The notes under the pieces are model-generated. The model saw nothing but the letters and a program-made list of their open reading frames with translations. It had not been told where the DNA came from and made no database searches. Shown piece after piece: positions 25,107-33,684 of a DNA stretch of 36,862 bases; within the stretch, counting starts at the first letter, position 1, and each line of letters begins with the position of its first letter. Made by a program: the position numbers and the translations under genes. Origin of the DNA: Microcaldota archaeon (lineage in GTDB: Archaea; Micrarchaeota; Micrarchaeia; Anstonellales; Anstonellaceae); contig JAOAKE010000004.1 in assembly GCA_026413805.1 (NCBI GenBank), forward strand, positions 1-36,862, in the 5' to 3' direction.

Positions 25107-26375
25107 ATGTCTTCTTATCAAAAGGCGCTAAAAGGTCTCTATTCCCTTGACAAGTTTGGAAGCCAGCTGGGGTTGGAAAGAATAAGGCACCTGCTTGAAG
25201 CCCTCGGCCATCCTGAGCGGAAATACAAATGCGTTGTTGTTGGCGGAAGCAACGGGAAGGGCTCAACTGTAGAGATGCTGGGAAGCATCCTTCAGCAAGC
25301 TGGTTTTAAGGTAGGGACGTATTTTTCCCCGCAAATTGAGGAGTTCCCAGAAAGGATAAGGGTGAATGGAAAGAATGCTTCAAATGAGGAAATCGCCGAG
25401 GCATACTACAAGGTTGCAGATGTTTGCGCAAAAAGGTCAATCCAGGCAACCTTCTTTGAAGTTGCCACTGCCATGGCACTGTGCGTGTTTGAAAAGCAAG
25501 GGGTTGATTTTGCAGTGCTTGAGGTAGGGCTTGGCGGCAGGCTGGATGCCACCAATGCAGTTGAGCCTTCAGTTTCTTGCATAGCCTCAATCTCGCTTGA
25601 GCACACGCACATACTGGGCGACACTGAGGAGAAAATAGCGCTTGAAAAATGTGGGATAGCGCGAAAGGGGAAGCCCCTTGTAGTCGGGCAGGTAAATGGC
25701 ATTGTGAAAAAAACCATTGAGTCTCGCTGTGCAGAAATTCTGGCAAAGCCGATATTTGTCTCCGAATCTGCGGAGGTTTCTTCAATTAAAAAGTCAGGAT
25801 TTAACTACTCATTCAAGGTGAAGACCAAAAAAGAAAGCTACTCTGTTTTCCTTGGGGCTCCCGGCAGGTTCCAGATAAACAATGCATTGGTTGCCTTGCT
25901 GGCAGCAGAGGCGCTGGGAGTGAAAAAAGCCGCGATTGAAAAAGGGCTTGCCCTTGCAGTGCCAAAATACCGCTTTGAGCTAATCTCCCGCTCCCCCAAG
26001 GTCTTTGCAGACTGCTGCCACAACCCTGGGGCTGCCTTTGCCCTTGTTTCAGAATTGAGGCAGCTTAGAGGTAAAAAGGTTCTTCTTTTTTCTGCCATGG
26101 CTGACAAAGACTATGCTCGGGTGCTGGACATACTCGGCCCATTTTTTGGCAAGGTTGTGCTCACTCAGACTTCCCTGCCGAGGGCCGCCAGGCTTGGAGA
26201 CTTGAAGGCAGCGGCTTCCCACCACAGCCTGCCTTTTGTCGCAGTGAAGAAGCCTTCGCTTGCGCTAAAAGAGGCAAAAAGGCTTGCAGGCAAAAATGGA
26301 ACGGTAGTAATTGCCGGCTCTATTTACCTGTTGGGTGAGCTTTTCGGCAAAGATAAAATAAGGATTGCACAATAA
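25107..26375 (+). CDS. folC: Folylpolyglutamate/dihydrofolate synthase family ligase
   Basis: 'VVVGGSNGKGSTVEMLGSILQQAGFKVGTYFSPQIEEFPERIRVNG', 'VLEVGLGGRLDATNAVEP', 'LEHTHILGDTEEKIALEKCGI'. Confidence 0.95.
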   Translation: MSSYQKALKGLYSLDKFGSQLGLERIRHLLEALGHPERKYKCVVVGGSNGKGSTVEMLGSILQQAGFKVGTYFSPQIEEFPERIRVNGKNASNEEIAEAYYKVADVCAKRSIQATFFEVATAMALCVFEKQGVDFAVLEVGLGGRLDATNAVEPSVSCIASISLEHTHILGDTEEKIALEKCGIARKGKPLVVGQVNGIVKKTIESRCAEILAKPIFVSESAEVSSIKKSGFNYSFKVKTKKESYSVFLGAPGRFQINNALVALLAAEALGVKKAAIEKGLALAVPKYRFELISRSPKVFADCCHNPGAAFALVSELRQLRGKKVLLFSAMADKDYARVLDILGPFFGKVVLTQTSLPRAARLGDLKAAASHHSLPFVAVKKPSLALKEAKRLAGKNGTVVIAGSIYLLGELFGKDKIRIAQ

Positions 26376-26390
26376 AAAAAGAGTGAGGAC

Positions 26391-27587
26391 ATGAAGTCGC
26401 AGATACGAAGAGAAATGATGCAGAAGCGCGATGCCCACCATTCCTCAGGCGGGCACATTCACTGCCTCAATATAATGGAGCGCTTTGTCCAGCTGCCAGA
26501 ATTTGAAAAGGCAAGCTGCATGCTGCTTTATGCCTCAAAGGGAAGCGAAGTGCACAGCGATTTTATAATCCGCTCCGCCCTTTCTCTTGGAAAATGCGTT
26601 GTCTTGCCCCGCACCATAAAGGAGGAAAAAAGGCTGGAGCTCTACCGCATAGAATCCATAGAAGAGCTTTCGCCAGGGGCATTCGGGATATTGGAGCCGC
26701 CCCCCCTGCCTGAAAGAAAGGTAAGCCCTGACGAGGTGGACTTGGCAGTAGTCCCCGGCGTGTGCTTTGACAGGAGAGGCCATAGGCTCGGCTACGGAAT
26801 GGGGTATTACGACTCCCTTCTTGGGAAGCTACGCTGCAAAAAAATAGGGCTTGCCTATGACATGCAGCTTGTGGAAAAAATACCTGAAGAGCCTCACGAC
26901 ATTGCAGTAGACATGATTGTTACAGAGAGGGAAGTTATCCACTGCTCCAGCACAGCAGGAGGCAAAAGGAAATTTCGCATAGTGGTCCTTGCCTCTGGGC
27001 GCGGAAGCGATTTCCAGTCAATAATAGATGCCAACAAAAGGGGGGAAATAGACGTGGAGATCGCAGGCTTGATTACTGACAACCCCCAGGCAAAGGCAAT
27101 TGAGCGGGCAAAGGAAAACAACATTCCTGCCTTTGCAATTGAATGGGCGACCCGCGAAGAGCTGGACAGGAAGATAAAGGAAAAACTTGACGAGCTTTCG
27201 CCTGATTTGGTGGTGCTTGCAGGCTACATGAAAATAATCAAAAGCAAGGAGCTGCTTTCTGCTTACCAAGGCAAAATAATCAACATACATCCCTCCCTTC
27301 TTCCAAAATACCCAGGCGCACATGCGCAAAGGGATGCATTTGAGGCAGGCGAGAAGGTTTCAGGCTATACCATTCACTTTGTAGATGAGTCCCTTGATGG
27401 CGGCCCGATAATCTACCAAGAGGAAGTGGACATATCTGATTGCAAGACATGGGAGGAGGCAGCAGCCAAAATACTTTCGCGCGAGCATGTCGGGTTGCCA
27501 AAGGTAGTCGGGATGGCTTCGCGAGGCGAATTCTGGCTGGAAGGAAAAAAAGTGGTCTTTAAGCCTAACAAGGCATCTTCTTTATAA
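26391..27587 (+). CDS. Fusion: 5-formyltetrahydrofolate cyclo-ligase (N-term) + phosphoribosylglycinamide formyltransferase (C-term)
   Basis: N-terminal MTHFS 'VDLAVVPGVCFDRRGHRLGYGMGYYDSLL'; C-terminal PurN 'FRIVVLASGRGSDFQSIIDANKRGEIDVEIAGLITDNPQAKAIERA', 'LVVLAGYMKIIKSKELLSAYQGKIINIHPSLLPKYPG', 'GYTIHFVDESLDGGPIIYQE'. Single uninterrupted ORF. Confidence 0.93.
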   Translation: MKSQIRREMMQKRDAHHSSGGHIHCLNIMERFVQLPEFEKASCMLLYASKGSEVHSDFIIRSALSLGKCVVLPRTIKEEKRLELYRIESIEELSPGAFGILEPPPLPERKVSPDEVDLAVVPGVCFDRRGHRLGYGMGYYDSLLGKLRCKKIGLAYDMQLVEKIPEEPHDIAVDMIVTEREVIHCSSTAGGKRKFRIVVLASGRGSDFQSIIDANKRGEIDVEIAGLITDNPQAKAIERAKENNIPAFAIEWATREELDRKIKEKLDELSPDLVVLAGYMKIIKSKELLSAYQGKIINIHPSLLPKYPGAHAQRDAFEAGEKVSGYTIHFVDESLDGGPIIYQEEVDISDCKTWEEAAAKILSREHVGLPKVVGMASRGEFWLEGKKVVFKPNKASSL

Positions 27588-27627
27588 TTTTTTATCAGCT
27601 AAACGCCTCTGATACGCAAGTGGTAAT

Positions 27628-28248
27628 ATGCTGGATAAAATAGTAGGTTGGCTAAAAAGGCTTTTTATGAGGAAAAAGAGTGTTTCCCTCGGGATATACG
27701 GCTCGCCCAATGTCGGAAAGACCACCCTTGCAAACAGGATATGCGTGGATTTAGTCGGGGAGCCAATGGGCGCCATAAGCCCAATCCCCCATGAGACAAG
27801 GGTGGTGCAAAAAAAGGACAAGGTTTCACTAAAGCTGCACGGCTATACCCTCACCATGAGCCTCCTTGACATGCCAGGCATAGCTGTAAAGGTAGATTAC
27901 CGCGACTTTTTAGGCTATGGGCTTTCCAAGGAAGAGGCACAGAAGAGAGCGCGCGAGGCAACCCGCGGCGTTGTAGAGGCAGTCCGGCACATGGATAAGG
28001 TAGACGCCGCACTGTTCATAATAGATGCTACGCAGGACCCATACACCCAGGCAAACATAACCATTCTTGGAAACATGGAAGCGAGGGGCATTCCAGTGAT
28101 AATAGTCGCCAACAAAATAGACCTGCCTGAAGCAAATGTCTCGCGGGTAAAAGAGGCATTCCCTGGCTACAACTTTGTTGAAGTCTCTGCAATGACTGGC
28201 GAAAACATTGACAAGCTATACAGCGAAATCGTCCAAAAACTCACCTGA
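27628..28248 (+). CDS. Era/Der-like small GTPase
   Basis: G1 'GIYGSPNVGKTTL', G3 'LLDMPG', G4 'VANKIDLP', G5-like 'VSAMTGENI'. Confidence 0.92.
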   Translation: MLDKIVGWLKRLFMRKKSVSLGIYGSPNVGKTTLANRICVDLVGEPMGAISPIPHETRVVQKKDKVSLKLHGYTLTMSLLDMPGIAVKVDYRDFLGYGLSKEEAQKRAREATRGVVEAVRHMDKVDAALFIIDATQDPYTQANITILGNMEARGIPVIIVANKIDLPEANVSRVKEAFPGYNFVEVSAMTGENIDKLYSEIVQKLT

Positions 28249-28264
28249 TTCTGCGGTGTTGGAA

Positions 28265-28741
28265 ATGCACAAGTGCGCAAGGTGTGGCAAAACCGTTAAC
28301 TCACTTGAAGAGGTAAGCAATGGCTGTTCTTGCGGCTCAAAAATATTTGTGTTTGACAAGGAGGCAATCAGCGCCCAAAAAGAGCTTGAATGGAGAGAGG
28401 TATCTCCTCCATGGGCGGGGCTTCCGCCAGAATATGCAAAAAATGAAGGCAGCAGCGGGAAAAGCCAGCAGGCTGAGGCCGACGTCTCAAAGGCAGAGGG
28501 CGACGGCCGGCCGCCCCCCTCCTACTTTGCGCGGGCAACCTTCACTTCCGAGGATGTTGAAAACATAAAAATACTTGGGGAGGGAGTTTTCCTGCTGGAC
28601 ATAAAGGCAATCTCAAACGAGCCGCTGGTAATAAAAGACGAGGAAGAAGTCTATTATATCCGCCTTCCTTTTGAAAACAATTTGAGGATAGTCAGCCCCC
28701 AATCAAAAGACGAGGGGCAAAAAGCAAAACCAGGCCAATAG
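28265..28741 (+). CDS. Archaeal Zn-ribbon protein
   Basis: 'MHKCARCGKTVNSLEEVSNGCSCGSKIFVF' zinc ribbon; C-terminal 'VENIKILGEGVFLLDIKAI'; immediately downstream of the GTPase. Confidence 0.85.
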   Translation: MHKCARCGKTVNSLEEVSNGCSCGSKIFVFDKEAISAQKELEWREVSPPWAGLPPEYAKNEGSSGKSQQAEADVSKAEGDGRPPPSYFARATFTSEDVENIKILGEGVFLLDIKAISNEPLVIKDEEEVYYIRLPFENNLRIVSPQSKDEGQKAKPGQ

Positions 28742-29942
28742 CAATCAGTATCAATGCCCCAATGGCATGCCCCCATGAAGCTATCTTGTCCCCAAGCGCC
28801 CCGCCAGCTGCAAAGAAGGCAAGCAAGAATACTGCTATGTCGTCAATCATGTAAAGGAAGCAATAAACCAACACATAGCCATAGGTCTGCCACCATGGAA
28901 GGTTCTGCAAGGCAAGGACTTGGGTAAATACCACTGGAATCGCAGAAGAGCACACAAATTCTATTGAATTGACTGTGAATGCCAGAAGGACTATGCCTGC
29001 AAAGGTTGCCAAGGTAAGCGGCTGGTGCAGGATGCCTTTTGCTTCCTTCTTTATCTTTGACTTCTGGGCAATGTCACCAACTTGGCAGGCAATCTGCCCC
29101 CTGTTTTTTACAAACTCCCGCAGTGACAGCACACCCCACCATATTGCAATCGCGCCGACTATCACCATCACTATTCTTGCATATCCGACGAACATGAATG
29201 CATTTAGCCAAGCAGTCATAATCAGGAAATAAAGCGCGCCTTCTGCAAACAGGAAAGTCCCAACCACCAACAAAAAGCGCTTTCTATCGTGCAATGTCAG
29301 GGCTATTGATATCAAGTAAACAAGTATCCACATGGCGCATGGGTTGAAGCCGTCAATAAACCCAAGTATGATTGCAAGGGAAAGCAAAGAGTGCTGCCTT
29401 AAGTCAAACTCCCCGATAAATGGCAGGTTTATTACTCCCGTTCTCGGCTGCGCTGGTTTTCTTTCCCCGTCACTTTCTGTCCTGTTCCCTCCGAGCCCTT
29501 CCTCTATTGCCTTTCTTATCATTTCAGGGGTGGTCTTTGAGTCAAACCCAACAATTATTGTGTCGTTTATTATTGTGGTCGGAGTGCCTGTCGGCTTTGC
29601 GCCTCTCTCCTTTAGCATCTGTTCCATCAAGCGGGCTTCCTTTTCATGTGTAATGTCGTGGTAAACCCAGCGTGCCTTTGGGTATTCCTCTGCAATTTTT
29701 TGGTTGTAATCCACTTGCTCTTTGCAGTGCGGGCAGGCAGGGTGGTAAAAAAAATGGACCTCGATTGCCGCCTCGCCAGCACCAAATTGTTGCGGTGAAA
29801 TTGGGCCTGCCACAGGCCCAAAAACGAAAGAATAAAGCGCAAGAATGACAGCAAGCAGTGTTATGAACCTGTTGAACGGCTCTGCAAGGAATTCGCCTGC
29901 CTTTTTTGCCAATTCTGAAAAAACTCTGCTGCCAAAATTCAT
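28692..29942 (-). CDS. Thioredoxin-like domain fused to CcdA/DsbD-like membrane domain
   Basis: 'IEVHFFYHPACPHCKEQVDYNQ' and 'GTPTTIINDTIIVGF' followed by multipass region 'GFIDGFNPCAMWILVYLISIAL', 'VNSIEFVCSSAIPVVFT'. Confidence 0.88.
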   Translation of the reverse strand: MNFGSRVFSELAKKAGEFLAEPFNRFITLLAVILALYSFVFGPVAGPISPQQFGAGEAAIEVHFFYHPACPHCKEQVDYNQKIAEEYPKARWVYHDITHEKEARLMEQMLKERGAKPTGTPTTIINDTIIVGFDSKTTPEMIRKAIEEGLGGNRTESDGERKPAQPRTGVINLPFIGEFDLRQHSLLSLAIILGFIDGFNPCAMWILVYLISIALTLHDRKRFLLVVGTFLFAEGALYFLIMTAWLNAFMFVGYARIVMVIVGAIAIWWGVLSLREFVKNRGQIACQVGDIAQKSKIKKEAKGILHQPLTLATFAGIVLLAFTVNSIEFVCSSAIPVVFTQVLALQNLPWWQTYGYVLVYCFLYMIDDIAVFLLAFFAAGGALGDKIASWGHAIGALILIAIGLVLLFAPRLLIGG

Positions 29943-29952
29943 CTAAAGCGCC

Positions 29953-30351
29953 TTAAACATCCAATATAATCCTTATTGTCCAGCCATCCTTGTCTTCCTT
30001 TACCATCAACTCATGGTAAGTCACTGCCTTGACAGAGTCCCGAGGCCTTTTCTTCTCCCCCCAAGCCTCAAGCTCAACTGAGCATTTTTCCCCGTCAAAC
30101 TTTCTTACCTTCATTCGTGAGAAGACAACCTCATGCGTGTCAGCATAAGCCAAAAGGTCAGCAAGTGCCTGCACTGTCAGCTCTTCAAGGCTGTGCGCAG
30201 AGACAGACAAAACAACGCGCTCCTTTTCTTTTGCGCTTCCAATAACGCTGAACATCGCCTTCGCAGCATTTTCGAGCGCCTCAGGGTAGCTTTTGCCATA
30301 AGCCTCAAACATTATGTCTGCCGTGTGTTCCAAGAAGCGATACTCCATCAA
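29953..30351 (-). CDS. Archease (RtcB tRNA ligase activator family)
   Basis: 'YRFLEHTADIMFEAYGKSYPEALENAAKAMFSVI', 'DLLAYADTHEVVFSRM', 'VKAVTYHELMVKEDKDGWTIRIILDV'. Confidence 0.95.
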   Translation of the reverse strand: MMEYRFLEHTADIMFEAYGKSYPEALENAAKAMFSVIGSAKEKERVVLSVSAHSLEELTVQALADLLAYADTHEVVFSRMKVRKFDGEKCSVELEAWGEKKRPRDSVKAVTYHELMVKEDKDGWTIRIILDV

Positions 30352-30354
30352 AGC

Positions 30355-30618
30355 TCACTTCTCCTGTATCTCGATCTCTGTCCCGAGCGCCTGCCCTGGC
30401 AGCCCCTTGTCAAACTTTACCAAAACCGCCCCAGAGTTGCCATGTGCCTTGCTAACCTTCCCAACAATTTCCTTTCCAGTTGCAGTTTTCCAAACCACCC
30501 TGCTCCCTACGATGCCGCTTGCAGCGCTTCTGTCCTTTACCCCTTCCACCTGCACCACATATTGGTTGGTGTATTCAGTGTGCACTCCGCGGCGATAGCT
30601 AACCAGCCTTCCTTTCAT
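30355..30618 (-). CDS. Ribosomal protein L35Ae
   Basis: 'MKGRLVSYRRGVHTEYTNQYVVQVEGVKDRSAASGIVGSRVVWKTATGKEIVGKVSKAHGNSGAVLVKFDKGLPGQALGTEIEI'. Confidence 0.92.
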   Translation of the reverse strand: MKGRLVSYRRGVHTEYTNQYVVQVEGVKDRSAASGIVGSRVVWKTATGKEIVGKVSKAHGNSGAVLVKFDKGLPGQALGTEIEIQEK

Positions 30619-30693
30619 CAGAACGACCTCCGCTTTCTTCTGGCAGAGGTTTGTTAAGTGAAACTTATTTATATGTATTCTCAAAGTTGGAGC

Positions 30694-31500
30694 ATGGCGC
30701 GCATTCGCGAAAAGGTTCGGCTATTTTACGAGAGGCATCCCTACCCTTCCCAAAAAGTAAATTCAAGAGAAGACCTGTTGCATTCGCTTCACTCAAAGGT
30801 GATGGAAAAAATTCTTGCAGCCGCAGGCCTTTCTCTAAAATCGCTGGAAGGCATGCGTGTGCTTGATGCAGGCTGCGGGACAGGGGAAAAGGCAGTCTTT
30901 TGCTCTTTGCTTGGCGCCAAGGCAGATGCCTTTGACATCTCTTGCACTTCAATAAGCGAGGCAAGGAAGCTTGCCGCCAAGCTCTCTGCACCCGTGCATT
31001 TCCAGGTAGCTTCATTTGAGGGAGTGCGCCTGAAGCAAGAATATGACCTTATCTTGTGCATAGGCTCGCTCCATCACACTGAAAACCCAAAAAAGAACTT
31101 CATGAAGGTTGCGGGTTTTCTCAAGCCAGGAGGCTTCATAGTATTGGGGCTTTACAACTTATACGGCAGGCTTGCCTTCAGGCTTTACCGCAGCCTCTTG
31201 TGGCTCGGGGAAAAAGACCCAGAGAGCATAATCAAAAAAACAGGCATCTTCAAAGAAAAAGACAGGCACAGGTACAGCATTCTTGCTGACCGCCTTGCTT
31301 CCCCACATGAGACCTACCACTCGGTAGAAGAGGTTCTTGGCTGGTTTTCAGAGGCAGGCATTTTGCCAATTGCATCTGAGCCGCCAGTCAGGCTCACTTC
31401 CAAGCCTCACATCCTATTTTCTCAGCTTTGCTGGCTTGCAAAAAGGAGGGGATTCTTTTTTATCGGCGGCAGAAAGCAGCTGCCAAACCCGCCAAAATAA
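30694..31500 (+). CDS. Class I SAM-dependent methyltransferase
   Basis: 'FYERHPYPSQ', motif I 'VLDAGCGTGEKAVF', 'YDLILCIGSLHHTENPKKNFMKVAGFLKPGGFIVLGLYN'. Confidence 0.9.
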   Translation: MARIREKVRLFYERHPYPSQKVNSREDLLHSLHSKVMEKILAAAGLSLKSLEGMRVLDAGCGTGEKAVFCSLLGAKADAFDISCTSISEARKLAAKLSAPVHFQVASFEGVRLKQEYDLILCIGSLHHTENPKKNFMKVAGFLKPGGFIVLGLYNLYGRLAFRLYRSLLWLGEKDPESIIKKTGIFKEKDRHRYSILADRLASPHETYHSVEEVLGWFSEAGILPIASEPPVRLTSKPHILFSQLCWLAKRRGFFFIGGRKQLPNPPK

Positions 31501-32905
31501 GCATTGCAGAGGCGCAAGCAGGCGGTATCCAGTCCTCTCTTCGCACTGGTTGTGCCGTGTTGCCAGCCTCCCTGCTTTCGTTTTGCCCCCTTTCCTCCAG
31601 CTTAAGGCTTATCTCTTCGTTTAGCTTGCTCCTTATCTTGACAGCTTCATTCTCCATCTCAGAAATCTCTTCAAGGGAGGGCACAGCTGCTGCACCTGCC
31701 TCTAAAAGGGCAATTTCTTGCCTGTAGGCTTCTGCACTCTCATTTCCAATTAGCCATTCTGCGCCATCCACCTTTCTTTTGAGGGCGCCTATGCTCTTGT
31801 TCAGGCCAATTAGCCTATCTTTGCCAGAAGTCATCCTCGCCGATAGCCTGTCCCTGAGCGCCTCAAACTCCTTTCCTGCTGCAAGCGCCTTGCGGTATTC
31901 CCCTGCATCCGCATGCCGCTCTATTTTGGAGGACAGGTTGGAAAGGTTGGCCAGCTCCTCTTCTGCAATAGGGTCTTCCACAAGCAAAGAGAATGCCCCG
32001 AAGCTTCGGTTAAGGCTTCGCAAGTCAGACCACATCCTCATCTTTAATTCAGCGTATTCCCTCCCCCGCCTTGACAGGTAATCCTCATTTTCCAAGGTGT
32101 TTTTTACAATCGCCTGCGCGCGCGCAGCCTGTTTTGCTATCTCTTCGTTTGCCACGCGCAGCGCTTGCATTTCTTCAATTGCCCTTTCAATCCTCTTTGT
32201 GGAATAGTCTATTTTTGGGCAGTATTCATAGCACTTTTTTGCATCCTTTCCGCTGCACCCCTCATCAGTCCTGTTAAGAAAAAGTTGGTTCTTGCTCATA
32301 TTTATTGAGAGCTCGTGCAGCTCCTCAAGCAATTGCAGCTTGGATGAGGCTGCCTCATTGCTTTCAGCTATGCTATCAATATTTTCTGAATACTGCGACA
32401 CAAGAGAGCCAAACTTCTGCCTGTTTTCATTCCATTCCATAAACGCCTCTAAAAAGCCATCAGCATAAATTACGCCGCTGCACAGTGGCACAGAGAAGCA
32501 GCTTAATATGCAGCTTTCCTTGTCGCTGCAGGGCATCCTGTCTAGCCCAAGGAAAAGCATGCATTTTTTTTCATTCTCTTCTTTCGCTTTCAGGATTTCG
32601 CTGCCCAGCCCTGCAAGGGAGGAGGCCAGCTTCTCAAAGCCCTTCCTGTTTTTGGCATCTTCTTGCAGTATTTCTGTTGCAAGGGAAGTATTGTTAATGG
32701 CAGGCCCTCCGCTTCCACTTACGATATATGTCTCCACAGAGTCGGCAATTACAAGGTAGTAGTCCCCTTTGGAAAGCAGCTTCTGGTAGGAAACATTCTG
32801 GTCCGGCTCAAACGAATAATCAACAAATTTTTCAAGCGGGGTTTTTGCTGCCCATGCTAAGGAAAGCATGGCGAAGAAGCAGAAAAGCAAGAGTTTTCTT
32901 AGCAT
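31460..32905 (-). CDS. Secreted coiled-coil protein with C-terminal TM
   Basis: Signal-like N-terminus 'LRKLLLFCFFAMLSLAWA', long helical Glu/Lys-rich region, Cys-containing central part, terminal 'ASAMLILAGLAAAFCRR'. Confidence 0.7.
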   Translation of the reverse strand: MLRKLLLFCFFAMLSLAWAAKTPLEKFVDYSFEPDQNVSYQKLLSKGDYYLVIADSVETYIVSGSGGPAINNTSLATEILQEDAKNRKGFEKLASSLAGLGSEILKAKEENEKKCMLFLGLDRMPCSDKESCILSCFSVPLCSGVIYADGFLEAFMEWNENRQKFGSLVSQYSENIDSIAESNEAASSKLQLLEELHELSINMSKNQLFLNRTDEGCSGKDAKKCYEYCPKIDYSTKRIERAIEEMQALRVANEEIAKQAARAQAIVKNTLENEDYLSRRGREYAELKMRMWSDLRSLNRSFGAFSLLVEDPIAEEELANLSNLSSKIERHADAGEYRKALAAGKEFEALRDRLSARMTSGKDRLIGLNKSIGALKRKVDGAEWLIGNESAEAYRQEIALLEAGAAAVPSLEEISEMENEAVKIRSKLNEEISLKLEERGQNESREAGNTAQPVRREDWIPPACASAMLILAGLAAAFCRR

Positions 32906-32990
32906 TTTGCATCTCCTACCGCCCTATTGGATTGGTTAATCTTTTAATTAGTGGCAGTCAAATCCCCATAAAGGCGCCAGAGGCTCTTGC

Positions 32991-33521
32991 ATGCTGTTCT
33001 CAAAAAAATACACCATTGAGCGAAGGCTGCAGATAGCAATCGCATTCATACTGCTGAGCTTTCTTTTGGTCTTCGCAGGCGCGGACAGGATAGTTTCGCT
33101 GCACTTGGTGAATTTGGGCGTATTTGGCGCTATCATAGCAGGCGCTTTCTACACATTTGGGATAACCACGCCATTTTCAATGGTAGTCATACTTGAGCTT
33201 ATGAAGCTTGAAGGCTCTTACATCTTGGCCATTCCCGCCTGCCTTTCAGCCACCGCAGTGGATTGCTACTTTTTTTACCTTGTTCGCCAAAGCCTTGAGG
33301 CAAATTCCAAAAAGCTTGTCCACTACCTTCGCTCAAAATTCAGCAGGTTTTCCCCCCTTTTTCCTTTTGCAGGCTTTTTTGTATTCGGGCTGCCCCTGCC
33401 AGACGAGCTTGGGCTTGCCCTCATGGAGATGACGGACATCAAGCTTTCCAAGCTGGCGGCTGTGATATTCCTGGCAAAGCTCCTTACCCTCCTTATTTTC
33501 TGGCAAGCGCTTGGCGTGTAA
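32991..33521 (+). CDS. Small multipass membrane protein
   Basis: Several hydrophobic helices; no family recognised with confidence. Confidence 0.65.
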   Translation: MLFSKKYTIERRLQIAIAFILLSFLLVFAGADRIVSLHLVNLGVFGAIIAGAFYTFGITTPFSMVVILELMKLEGSYILAIPACLSATAVDCYFFYLVRQSLEANSKKLVHYLRSKFSRFSPLFPFAGFFVFGLPLPDELGLALMEMTDIKLSKLAAVIFLAKLLTLLIFWQALGV

Positions 33522-33575
33522 GAGCGTCGCATGCCTTTAATTTGTTTGCACACCCAATCAAATAGCAGCCGATTA

Positions 33576-33684
33576 GGGGTCGTGGCGTAACCTGGTAGCG
33601 CGGCAGGCTCCAGATCACGCTTGTGCCCGCTGCACAAGCACCAGAATACACCTGCATGTTAGGGTTCAAATCCCTACGATCCCA
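33576..33684 (+). tRNA. tRNA-Trp(CCA) with anticodon-loop insertion
   Basis: GGGGTCG-TG-GCGT-AACCTGGTA-GCGC-G-GCAGG-CTCCAG[insert]A-CCTGC-ATGT-TAGGG-TTCAAAT-CCCTA-CGATCCC-A; all stems pair. Confidence 0.9.
33614..33649 (+). other. Putative tRNA-Trp intron (about 36 nt; boundaries set only by restoring a 7-nt loop)
   Basis: Contains 8-bp hairpin GCTTGTGC-CCGCT-GCACAAGC; no BHB found by eye. Confidence 0.6.

Noticed and set aside
33614-33649. tRNA-Trp intron as a box C/D guide, as in some euryarchaea
   Set aside because: Too short and without C/D boxes.
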